Below are positions 30,538-38,552 of a stretch of DNA of 59,903 bases, piece after piece. The stretch spans positions 1 to 59,903 of the forward strand of contig CAPAOL010000017.1 in NCBI GenBank assembly GCA_948579315.1. Reading direction: 5' to 3'. This DNA is from an uncultured Phocaeicola sp. (GTDB lineage: Bacteria; Bacteroidota; Bacteroidia; Bacteroidales; Bacteroidaceae). Positions within the stretch are counted from its first letter, which is position 1, and each line of letters opens with the position of its first letter. Under the pieces are notes generated by a model that searched no databases, was not told the DNA's origin, and worked only from the letters and a program-made list of their open reading frames with translations. Position numbers and translations under genes: made by a program.

Positions 30538-30545
30538 TACTTTTG
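30538..30545 (+). promoter_or_regulatory. -7 element of the GH36-like/SusCD operon
   Basis: TACTTTTG fits TAnnTTTG, about 80 bp before ATG 30626. A -33 TTTG at the proper distance is not evident, as expected of an activator-dependent HTCS promoter. Confidence 0.5.
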
Positions 30546-30625
30546 ACCATGCTTGAAAGGAAAAGAATTCCGAACAGTAAAGCAAACCTTAAGTAGATTT
30601 ATCTCTTTGACAAACTAATAATATT

Positions 30626-32653
30626 ATGAAGAATAATTGGTTAACTTTAAAATCATTGTTTCTCTGTGTTTCTGCATTGAGCGTTTCCGGTCTTATTTTA
30701 TCCGGGTGTACTGAAAATGCAAATCTAAATGTAGGTGAATGGTCTTTGGAGTATGATGCTCACGCTAATGGTATTGATATCAGCAAAGGCTCTAAGCTTA
30801 TTTATGATAATGTATATGCAGCTTATAAGTTGGCAGACAGTGTTGTTTCGACTCGTGATTATGCAAAGCATCATGTTTCTACAAAAAAAATCAATGATTA
30901 TTTTGGAGAAGGGTATCATTATGAGGTGACTTATACCGGGAATAATCTGCCTGCACTGGTTCAATCTTTTTATGTATATCCGGCAAAGGATTATGTGCTG
31001 ACAGATTTCACTTTGGAGAGTACGACTGAAATAGCTTCGAATTATATGGCACCGGTCAATGTGGACCGAATGCCTGAAGTATTGAACCAGGGAGAAAATA
31101 ATCGTGCGCTTTTCATTCCTTTCGATAATGACTGTTGGATCAGATATCAATCTCATCCGCTCACATTTACAGAACTGACTAGTTATGAAGTCACTGCCAT
31201 ATTTAATAATGATGACCGTGAAGCTGTGGTGGTAGGTTCTGTAGAACATGATTCTTGGAAAACAGGTATAACAATAGGTAAAGGTAATATATATAATGTA
31301 GGTTCGTTGGTATGTTATGGCGGTATTGCCGATAAGACAACACGTGACTCGAAACCTCACGGTGCATTGAAAGGTACAAAAATCAAGTCACCTAAAATTT
31401 TAGTAGGATTTTTTGAAGACTGGCGTGGAGGTATGGAAGAATACGCTCAGGCTAATGCTGTGATTGCTCCGCCCAAAGCTTGGGGTAAAGCTGTTCCTTT
31501 TGGCTGGAACAGCTGGGGAGCATTGCAATTTAATCTGACCTATCCGAAAGCATTGGAAGTTTCTGATTTTTACAAAGAGAATTTGCAGTCCCGTCATTTT
31601 GTGAATTCGGATAATTTGGTTTATACAGGTTTGGATTCTGGTTGGAACAGTTTTTCAGAAGAGGAGTTGAAAGCTTTTGTGGATAAATGTAAGGCAAACG
31701 GTCAGGTAGCCGGCGTTTATTGGACTCCGTTTACTGATTGGGTTAAAAATCCTGAACGTGAAATAAAAGAAATGCCGGGATATAAATATAAAGATGTATA
31801 TCTCTATGCAAATGGGAAACCGCAGGAATTAGACGGAGCTTATGCTGTTGATCCTACTCATCCGGCTATTGAAGCTATGATGAAACACACATCGGAGCTA
31901 TTCCATCGGGCTGGCTTTGAATATGTGAAAATGGACTTTATGACACATGGAGCAATGGAAGCCGACAAATGGTATAATCCGGAAATACAAACAGGTATTC
32001 AGGGATACAACTATGGAATGCAATTGCTTGACAAATATTTTGGTGATATGTATATCAATCTTTCTATTTCTCCTGTTTTTCCTGCTCATTATGCTCAGTC
32101 CAGAAGAATTGCGTGTGATGCATGGAACAAGATGAAGGATACCGAATATACCTTAAATGCACTTTCATACGGTTGGTGGCAGGATAAGGTTTATCAGTTT
32201 AATGATCCTGACCATATTGTATTGCGTGATGCTACAGATGGTGAGAACAGAGCGCGTGTCACTTCGGGGGTTATCACTGGAATTTTCATTGCTGGAGATG
32301 ATTTCAGCAAAGGCGGTTCTAAAGAGGTGAAAGAGAAGGCGATGAAATATTTGACGAATGCCGAGATCAATGCCATAGCCAATGGGGAATCTTTTCATCC
32401 TGTAGATGGGAATGGTGAAAAGTCAGAAAATCAGTTTGTACGCATGGATAAGGATGGTAAGGCTTATTATGCGGTGTTCAACTATATGGATCAAGAGTTG
32501 AAGATGACTACAGCTTTAGAGCGTCTGGGGTTGGATTCGTCAAAGGAATATAAGTTGAAAGAATTATGGAGTGGCATTGAAAGTACTGCTAAGACTAACC
32601 TGGAAGTAACGGTTCCTGCATGTGATGTCGCAATTTTCAAAATGGAAGAATAA
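30626..32653 (+). CDS. Clan GH-D (GH27/GH36-like) alpha-galactosidase lipoprotein
   Basis: A 675-residue secreted lipoprotein, acylated Cys28 (LILSGC). An N-terminal beta-sandwich (to about 280) precedes a (beta/alpha)8 barrel of the alpha-galactosidase clan. Visible: VPFGWNSWG at the barrel start, TGLDSGWNS, YVKMDFM with nucleophile Asp437, RIACDAWNKM with the likely acid/base Asp498, and FNDPDHIVL. GH27/36 enzymes are retaining and remove terminal alpha-D-galactose, N-acetylgalactosamine or beta-L-arabinopyranose. It is divergent from the GH36 enzyme at 46935, so the two probably differ in linkage or substrate. First gene after the HTCS, 39 bp before susC. Exact family assignment is uncertain. 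Confidence 0.85.
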   Translation: MKNNWLTLKSLFLCVSALSVSGLILSGCTENANLNVGEWSLEYDAHANGIDISKGSKLIYDNVYAAYKLADSVVSTRDYAKHHVSTKKINDYFGEGYHYEVTYTGNNLPALVQSFYVYPAKDYVLTDFTLESTTEIASNYMAPVNVDRMPEVLNQGENNRALFIPFDNDCWIRYQSHPLTFTELTSYEVTAIFNNDDREAVVVGSVEHDSWKTGITIGKGNIYNVGSLVCYGGIADKTTRDSKPHGALKGTKIKSPKILVGFFEDWRGGMEEYAQANAVIAPPKAWGKAVPFGWNSWGALQFNLTYPKALEVSDFYKENLQSRHFVNSDNLVYTGLDSGWNSFSEEELKAFVDKCKANGQVAGVYWTPFTDWVKNPEREIKEMPGYKYKDVYLYANGKPQELDGAYAVDPTHPAIEAMMKHTSELFHRAGFEYVKMDFMTHGAMEADKWYNPEIQTGIQGYNYGMQLLDKYFGDMYINLSISPVFPAHYAQSRRIACDAWNKMKDTEYTLNALSYGWWQDKVYQFNDPDHIVLRDATDGENRARVTSGVITGIFIAGDDFSKGGSKEVKEKAMKYLTNAEINAIANGESFHPVDGNGEKSENQFVRMDKDGKAYYAVFNYMDQELKMTTALERLGLDSSKEYKLKELWSGIESTAKTNLEVTVPACDVAIFKMEE

Positions 32654-32692
32654 ACCAATATAAACTTTAAATCGTACTTAAATTTACAAATT

Positions 32693-35600
32693 ATGAAAAG
32701 AATTAGGCTTATTAATTTAATCCTTATCATGTTTTGTTGCTGCAATATGTTGGCACAGAACATAACGGTTACAGGACAGGTGGTGGATGTTACATCCGAA
32801 CCTATCATTGGTGCAAGTGTAGTGGTAAAAGGTACAACCAATGGGACTATTACCGATTTTGATGGCAACTTTACATTATCAGTTCAGAAAGGGGAAACAT
32901 TACATATTTCTTATATAGGATATGTTGCCCAAGATGTAAAGGTAATGGGTAACCAACCTGTCAAAGTGGTGATGGCGGAAGATACTGAAACATTAGACGA
33001 AGTGGTTGTTGTAGGTACTTCGATGAAGAAGAGTGATTTGACAGGAGCTGTTGCCAGTGTTAGTTCTAAAGTTTTGGAAGAAAAACCGGTGACGAATGTA
33101 AATCAGGCTCTTCAAGGCCGTGTCGCAGGTGTGTTCATTTCTCAGCCTACACGTCCTACGGATGATGCATCTATTAAAATTCGTGGTATTAATACCATAA
33201 ATGGATCTACGGACCCTATTTATGTCATAGATGGTATGGTTATGGATAATTCATTCTCTGGATTTAATGCAGTCAATTTGAATGATGTGGCTTCTATTGA
33301 GGTCTTGAAAGATGCATCAGCTACAGCTCTGTATGGTTCACGTGGTTCCAATGGTGTTGTTGTTATTACAACAAAGAAGGGTAAAAAAGGCGAAGGTAAA
33401 GTTTCTTATGATGGCTGGATTGGCTTTCAGACCTACGCTAATACTCCAAAAACAATGAATACCCGTCAATTATTTGAACTTAGAAAGGAAGCTTATACGA
33501 ATGGTTATATGCAAACAAATCCTGACGGGGATGTCAATGCTTATGTCAATGATGTGATAATGGGATCGAATACTGTTTTTGCTGATTATGAATTCGATGC
33601 TTACGACAATAATAAAAATTATGATTGGCTGGATGCTGTGAGCCGTACTGGAGTACAACACAATCATGTAGTAAGTCTTTCGAATGGCAATGATAAAGGT
33701 TCTTATTATATTAGTTTTGGTTATACAGATAATAAAGGTGTAATTGAGAAGTCTGAACAAGAAAAATACACAGGACGTATTAATGCGGATCAACAGATTA
33801 AATCCTGGCTGAAAGTAGGTACTAATACAACTTTTACACGTACCGAGAACACGTTGGTTGATGATGGAGTAATGAATCGTGCACGTTGTGCTAATCCGAT
33901 GTTGGAAATTTCTGATGAGATTGAAACTTTAAATTGGCAAGGTATTTTTGATCAAAATAATTTTAATCCGTTACGATCTTTGAAAGTTGATAATGATTTG
34001 GTGTATAATCGTTTGTTGAGTTCTAATTATATTAATATCAATCCTATTGAAGGATTGAACTTGCGTTCTACTTTCTCTATTGATTATGCTCAGAAGCAGC
34101 AGAATAAATATACCCCGAATGATATTTATGAGTCGGAACGTTATGGAACACAAGGGGAAGCCAAAGATGATAGAGATACACGTACTGTATGGCAATGGGA
34201 TAATTCACTGTCTTATGAAGTTTCTTTTGGCAAACATAAGTTGAATGCGATGGTTGGTACCAGTGCTACACGGACTACGTATAATTATATTAATGCTACG
34301 GCAACAGGGTTTGGCACTAATTTATTTGGATATCATAGTTTGGGATCTGGTTATAAAAAAGATCAGCGTGGCTTAAGTACAGCTTGGTCCGAGCAAACAT
34401 TATTATCTTATATCGCTCGTGTTAACTATAACTATGCGGGTAAATATTTATTAACGGCGACTGCGCGTTACGACGGTTCTTCTAAATTTGCTAAAGGAAA
34501 TCAGTGGGGTATTTTCCCGTCTGTGTCTGCAGCTTGGAATATTACAGAAGAAAAGTTCATGAAAAATCAGACAATTTTTGATCAGTTAAAGTTACGTGCT
34601 GGTTTTGGTATTGTTGGTAATCAGAATATTGATGATTTTGCCTATTTATCTTTATATAATGTCAGCTATACGGGTACTTCCGATACAGGTTATACAAATT
34701 CTTTTGTTTCCAATGGGCGACGTGGTACTCCGGATATTAGTTGGGAGAAACAAAAACAATGGAATTTAGGAGTAGATATGGCTTTCTTACAGAATAGAGT
34801 ACGTTTGTCTGTTGATGCTTTCTTGATAAAAAATAAGGATTTGTTAATGAGTCATTCGTTACCTACGACTACTGGTTTCAGTAGTACTATTGAAAATATA
34901 GGTGCGATTGAAAACAAAGGTTTGGAATTTGCTTTGAATGCCAATTTGGTAAGAGCTAAAGATTTTGAATGGAATTTTGCAGCTACATTGTCTATGGATA
35001 AAAATAAGGTAACTCGATTATATGGTGATAATGATGTTGTATATAATGTAGATAGTGATCGTAATATTCAAAAAGAAGGTAATTTATTCCTTGGTGAGTC
35101 TCGTAACACAATTTATATTTGGAAAACAGGTGGAATTGCCCAAGAAATTGATATGGATCGTTTGAATAAAATAAATTGGAATGGATATAATGTGAATCCC
35201 GGTGATTTGTATCCATTGGATTATGATAATAATGGACAGATAGATCAAAATGACCGTGTTGTAATTGGTTCCACTGATCCTAAGTTTTATGGCGGTTTTT
35301 CTACAGATTTTTCTTGGAAGGGATTGTCTTTAAATGCAGTCTTCAGTTATTCTTATGGGGCTAAAAAATTGAGCCCTTGGTATGAAACTTTGATTGGAAG
35401 TACTGGATCTGGAGTCGCATCAACGGATTTGTTGGATCGTTGGACTCCTGAAAATACAGATGCTGAATTTCCACGTGTGTTGGCTGGCTTTGATTATAAT
35501 CATTATGGTGCAAGTTCTATGGATTTTAGTGTGCAGAAAGCTTCTTTCTTGCGTTTGTCTGCTTTGACATTGGCCTATACTTTCCCGACTAAAGTGATAA

Positions 35601-35746
35601 ATGCTCTGAAACTGACTAACCTGCGTGTTTATGCCACCGGTTCTAATCTTTTTTGTTTAACTAATTATAATGGTTATGATCCGGAAACCGGTGATTGGTA
35701 TCCTCCTACACGTATGTATACTTTTGGTCTTAATTTGGCTTTTTAA
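32693..35746 (+). CDS. SusC-family TonB-dependent transporter
   Basis: A 1017-residue SusC-type outer-membrane transporter. Signal peptide (1-21), carboxypeptidase-regulatory-like domain (about 24-95), TonB-box-like DEVVVVGTSM (102-111), plug (about 113-230, ATALYGSRGSNGVVVITTKKG), then the barrel ending LNLAF with the terminal Phe expected for Bam insertion. No STN domain. It forms the import complex with the SusD 46 bp downstream and lies in the HTCS-controlled operon after the GH36-like lipoprotein. Confidence 0.96.
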   Translation: MKRIRLINLILIMFCCCNMLAQNITVTGQVVDVTSEPIIGASVVVKGTTNGTITDFDGNFTLSVQKGETLHISYIGYVAQDVKVMGNQPVKVVMAEDTETLDEVVVVGTSMKKSDLTGAVASVSSKVLEEKPVTNVNQALQGRVAGVFISQPTRPTDDASIKIRGINTINGSTDPIYVIDGMVMDNSFSGFNAVNLNDVASIEVLKDASATALYGSRGSNGVVVITTKKGKKGEGKVSYDGWIGFQTYANTPKTMNTRQLFELRKEAYTNGYMQTNPDGDVNAYVNDVIMGSNTVFADYEFDAYDNNKNYDWLDAVSRTGVQHNHVVSLSNGNDKGSYYISFGYTDNKGVIEKSEQEKYTGRINADQQIKSWLKVGTNTTFTRTENTLVDDGVMNRARCANPMLEISDEIETLNWQGIFDQNNFNPLRSLKVDNDLVYNRLLSSNYININPIEGLNLRSTFSIDYAQKQQNKYTPNDIYESERYGTQGEAKDDRDTRTVWQWDNSLSYEVSFGKHKLNAMVGTSATRTTYNYINATATGFGTNLFGYHSLGSGYKKDQRGLSTAWSEQTLLSYIARVNYNYAGKYLLTATARYDGSSKFAKGNQWGIFPSVSAAWNITEEKFMKNQTIFDQLKLRAGFGIVGNQNIDDFAYLSLYNVSYTGTSDTGYTNSFVSNGRRGTPDISWEKQKQWNLGVDMAFLQNRVRLSVDAFLIKNKDLLMSHSLPTTTGFSSTIENIGAIENKGLEFALNANLVRAKDFEWNFAATLSMDKNKVTRLYGDNDVVYNVDSDRNIQKEGNLFLGESRNTIYIWKTGGIAQEIDMDRLNKINWNGYNVNPGDLYPLDYDNNGQIDQNDRVVIGSTDPKFYGGFSTDFSWKGLSLNAVFSYSYGAKKLSPWYETLIGSTGSGVASTDLLDRWTPENTDAEFPRVLAGFDYNHYGASSMDFSVQKASFLRLSALTLAYTFPTKVINALKLTNLRVYATGSNLFCLTNYNGYDPETGDWYPPTRMYTFGLNLAF

Positions 35747-35791
35747 TGGAAGGATAGAATAAATAGTCTAATTTTAAAAGAAAACACAACA

Positions 35792-37411
35792 ATGAAAAAG
35801 ATATATAGATATAGTGCGATATATGCTTTGGCTTTGTCCTTTGCACTGAATACTTCTTCTTGCTCAGACTTTCTGCAAGTAGAACCTACGGGATCTTTGA
35901 CTGAGGAACAAGTATTTGAAAAAATAGATAATGTAGAACCTTTAGTTCTTGGATTGTATAAGAGTTATAGGGGCTGTAAAGAAGGGCGTAATGGATTGAT
36001 GCCTTATTTGGGGACAGATGAAACACAGCAGGGTAATTATCAGTTGATTTCTTCAGGAGATCAAGCTGGTATGGATAAATATAATGGACAGTTGAATCCT
36101 ACATCTACTCAGGTTAGTTCTATTTGGAACAACCGTTGGCCGGCTGTCGTTTCAGCTGCTAAAGCTATATATGCATTGGGTATGACCACTGAAGAACCGG
36201 AACGTGCTAAACAGTTGATGGGAGAGGCATGCTTTATTCGTGGTTTATTAATGTTTGAATTAAGCATGTATTGGGGTGAAATCCCTGTGATAGATATGAA
36301 CCGTACTGATGAATTGGGCTTGGGACGTCAACCTTTAAAGACTGTATGGGAATATATTATTAATGATTTTATTACTGCTACCAATAATTTGCCTGAGTCT
36401 TATAATAGTGAACCGCAGCGTGCTACTGTTGGGGCTGCATGGGCTATGTTAGGAAAGGCTTATATGGCAGCTCCGGAAGAGACAGGATTGCGGGATTTTG
36501 CCAAGGCTGATGAATGTTTTAAGACTATTATCAATATGGGACGATATGAATTACTAAATGATTATGCTGACTTGTATCGTTATGATAATCCTAATACAAA
36601 AGAGTCATTGTTTGAGTTGCAATTTAATAATGTATATCCTGATTGTAATTATTGGGAGTTTGATTGTGGTTCTCGTGCATGTGACTCTTGGTTTGGTCAG
36701 GGATGCTCTTTCTCTGGTTACGATTTTCTAGTTCCGACTCCTTTTGCTTATAAGACAGTAGAAGAAGGTGGCATTTGGGAAGATGGAGATTTGCGTAAAG
36801 AAGAAGCATTGCGTTATGATTTTACGTATTATACTAATAAATATTCGGAGGATGGTACATTTGAATATGTAACTCCTGATTTGTCAAAGACTCAATGGAC
36901 GGGAACTACAGATGAATTGGAACCACATATAAAGAAATATGAAGACTATCGTACAGATATTCTTTCAGGGCTTGGCATTAATAATATGTGGAATTCTGGT
37001 AAGAACTTTTCAATGATTCGTTATGCTGATGTATTATTATTGCATGCTGAATGTCTGAATGAATTAGGACAGACTTCGGAAGCTGTACAGATCGTAAATA
37101 ATCAAATTCGTACTCGTGCATGGGGAGGAAACTTGCCAGAAGATAAGAAATGGAATTCGGGAATGAGCAAAGATGAATTCCGTGATAAGGTAATGGATGA
37201 ACGTTTGCGTGAACTTTGCTTCGAAGGCTGGAGACGTATTGATTTGCTTCGTACTAATAAATTTGTAGAATTGATAAAAGAACGTAACCGTTGGGCAAAA
37301 GAATCAGGAACAATTCAAGATTTCCATAAGCGCTATCCTATTCCTGATACTGAAATTAAAACAAATGATGCATTCGGCCCTGAAGACCAGAATCCGGGAT
37401 ATAGCAAATAA
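35792..37411 (+). CDS. SusD-family glycan-binding lipoprotein
   Basis: A 539-residue SusD/RagB protein. The lipoprotein signal ends at Cys24 (NTSSC), followed by SDFLQVEPTGSLTEEQVF. The SusD helical core and the late block MDERLRELCFEGWRRIDLLRTNKF (about 465-490) are present, as is the usual ending (QNPGYSK). It should sit on the cell surface and bind the oligosaccharide taken up by the SusC encoded just upstream. An intrinsic terminator follows its stop within 25 bp. Confidence 0.95.
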   Translation: MKKIYRYSAIYALALSFALNTSSCSDFLQVEPTGSLTEEQVFEKIDNVEPLVLGLYKSYRGCKEGRNGLMPYLGTDETQQGNYQLISSGDQAGMDKYNGQLNPTSTQVSSIWNNRWPAVVSAAKAIYALGMTTEEPERAKQLMGEACFIRGLLMFELSMYWGEIPVIDMNRTDELGLGRQPLKTVWEYIINDFITATNNLPESYNSEPQRATVGAAWAMLGKAYMAAPEETGLRDFAKADECFKTIINMGRYELLNDYADLYRYDNPNTKESLFELQFNNVYPDCNYWEFDCGSRACDSWFGQGCSFSGYDFLVPTPFAYKTVEEGGIWEDGDLRKEEALRYDFTYYTNKYSEDGTFEYVTPDLSKTQWTGTTDELEPHIKKYEDYRTDILSGLGINNMWNSGKNFSMIRYADVLLLHAECLNELGQTSEAVQIVNNQIRTRAWGGNLPEDKKWNSGMSKDEFRDKVMDERLRELCFEGWRRIDLLRTNKFVELIKERNRWAKESGTIQDFHKRYPIPDTEIKTNDAFGPEDQNPGYSK

Positions 37412-37435
37412 ATTGTTTCTATCCATATAAATTAG

Positions 37436-37483
37436 AAGCATCAGGAGGAAACATCTGCTTCCTACCTGATGCTTTTAATTTTT
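37436..37483 (+). terminator. Terminator/attenuator between susD and mutarotase
   Basis: AAGCATCAGG (37436-37445) pairs perfectly with CCTGATGCTT (37465-37474); an inner GGAA/TTCC extends the stem, and TTAATTTTT follows. It ends only 17 bp before the mutarotase ATG, with no room for a promoter, so downstream genes would be reached by read-through. Confidence 0.75.
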
Positions 37484-37500
37484 CTGAAATCTGGAATAAT

Positions 37501-38523
37501 ATGAAAATAGCACATAAAATAGAAACTTATACCTCTGACGGAGAACCTGTATTACGATTTACTGTGATGAATTCTTCAGGAGTCTATATGGAATTCACGA
37601 ATTGGGGGGCTCGTTGGATTACAGCTTCAGTACCTGATGTTCAAGGAGCATTGGACAATGTGCTGATTGGTTATGATTCCTTGGCCGGTTATTTGGAAGA
37701 TTCTTATTATATGGGGGCAACCATCGGCAGATTTGCCAATCGTATAGCCGATGCTTCTTTTACAATAGATAGGAAAACCTTCCATTTGGAGGCTAATGAT
37801 GGGAATAACACCAATCATGGCGGTTTTTCTGGCTTTCATAACAAGGTGTGGCAGTGGGAAGAATTACCGGATGGCATCCGTTTTAGTCTGTATTCGCCAG
37901 ACGGAGAAGGAGGTTTTCCGGGAAATATCCGCGTGATAACAGACTATCGTTTCAATGAGGACAATGAACTTTCTGTACGGCATTATGCGGAAACTGACTG
38001 TGCTACTTACATCAATATGACAAATCATGCATATTTCAATTTGTGTGGTAAGGGAAAAAAGATAACGGAGCATCGGTTGCATATTCCGGCCGACCGGATA
38101 TTGGATACTACCCCGGCATTTATTCCTACGGGAAAAAGAATGAATGTTAAAAATACGCCATTTGACTTTACTTCCCTAAAACCAATAGGTACAGACCTGT
38201 ATGCTGACCATGAGCAATTACTTTGGAATAAAGGATATAATCATTGCTATATATTGAAAGATGAAATATCTGTGGAGATGTTAGAGGCTGCCTCTTTATA
38301 CGAACCTGTTACAGGACGAAAAATGACAGTGATGACAGATTTGCCTGCTGTTCTTTTGTATACAGCGGGATATTATGAACGACCGGATACAGCCGTCTGT
38401 TTGGAAACACAGTTTTATCCGGATACTCCTTCTCATTCGGATTTTCCTTCCTGCCTGGTGTTACCGGAGAAAGCTTATGAACATTGTACCTTGTTTCATT
38501 TTCAAGTGCAAAAAGAGGAATAG
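37501..38523 (+). CDS. Aldose 1-epimerase (galactose mutarotase)
   Basis: A 340-residue GalM-like enzyme that interconverts the alpha and beta anomers of free hexoses such as galactose. Conserved motifs: GATIGRFANRI (about 73-83), the NHGG motif (about 102-105), TNHAYFNL with the catalytic His (about 174-181), and the C-terminal ETQFYPDTPSH, where Glu acts as general base. No signal peptide, so cytoplasmic. It sits in the PUL between susD and GH2, which suggests galactose release during degradation. A strong terminator lies immediately upstream, so its dosage relative to SusCD may be reduced. Confidence 0.92.
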   Translation: MKIAHKIETYTSDGEPVLRFTVMNSSGVYMEFTNWGARWITASVPDVQGALDNVLIGYDSLAGYLEDSYYMGATIGRFANRIADASFTIDRKTFHLEANDGNNTNHGGFSGFHNKVWQWEELPDGIRFSLYSPDGEGGFPGNIRVITDYRFNEDNELSVRHYAETDCATYINMTNHAYFNLCGKGKKITEHRLHIPADRILDTTPAFIPTGKRMNVKNTPFDFTSLKPIGTDLYADHEQLLWNKGYNHCYILKDEISVEMLEAASLYEPVTGRKMTVMTDLPAVLLYTAGYYERPDTAVCLETQFYPDTPSHSDFPSCLVLPEKAYEHCTLFHFQVQKEE

Positions 38524-38552
38524 ATGATTGATAAATATGAAAAGACTATAAT

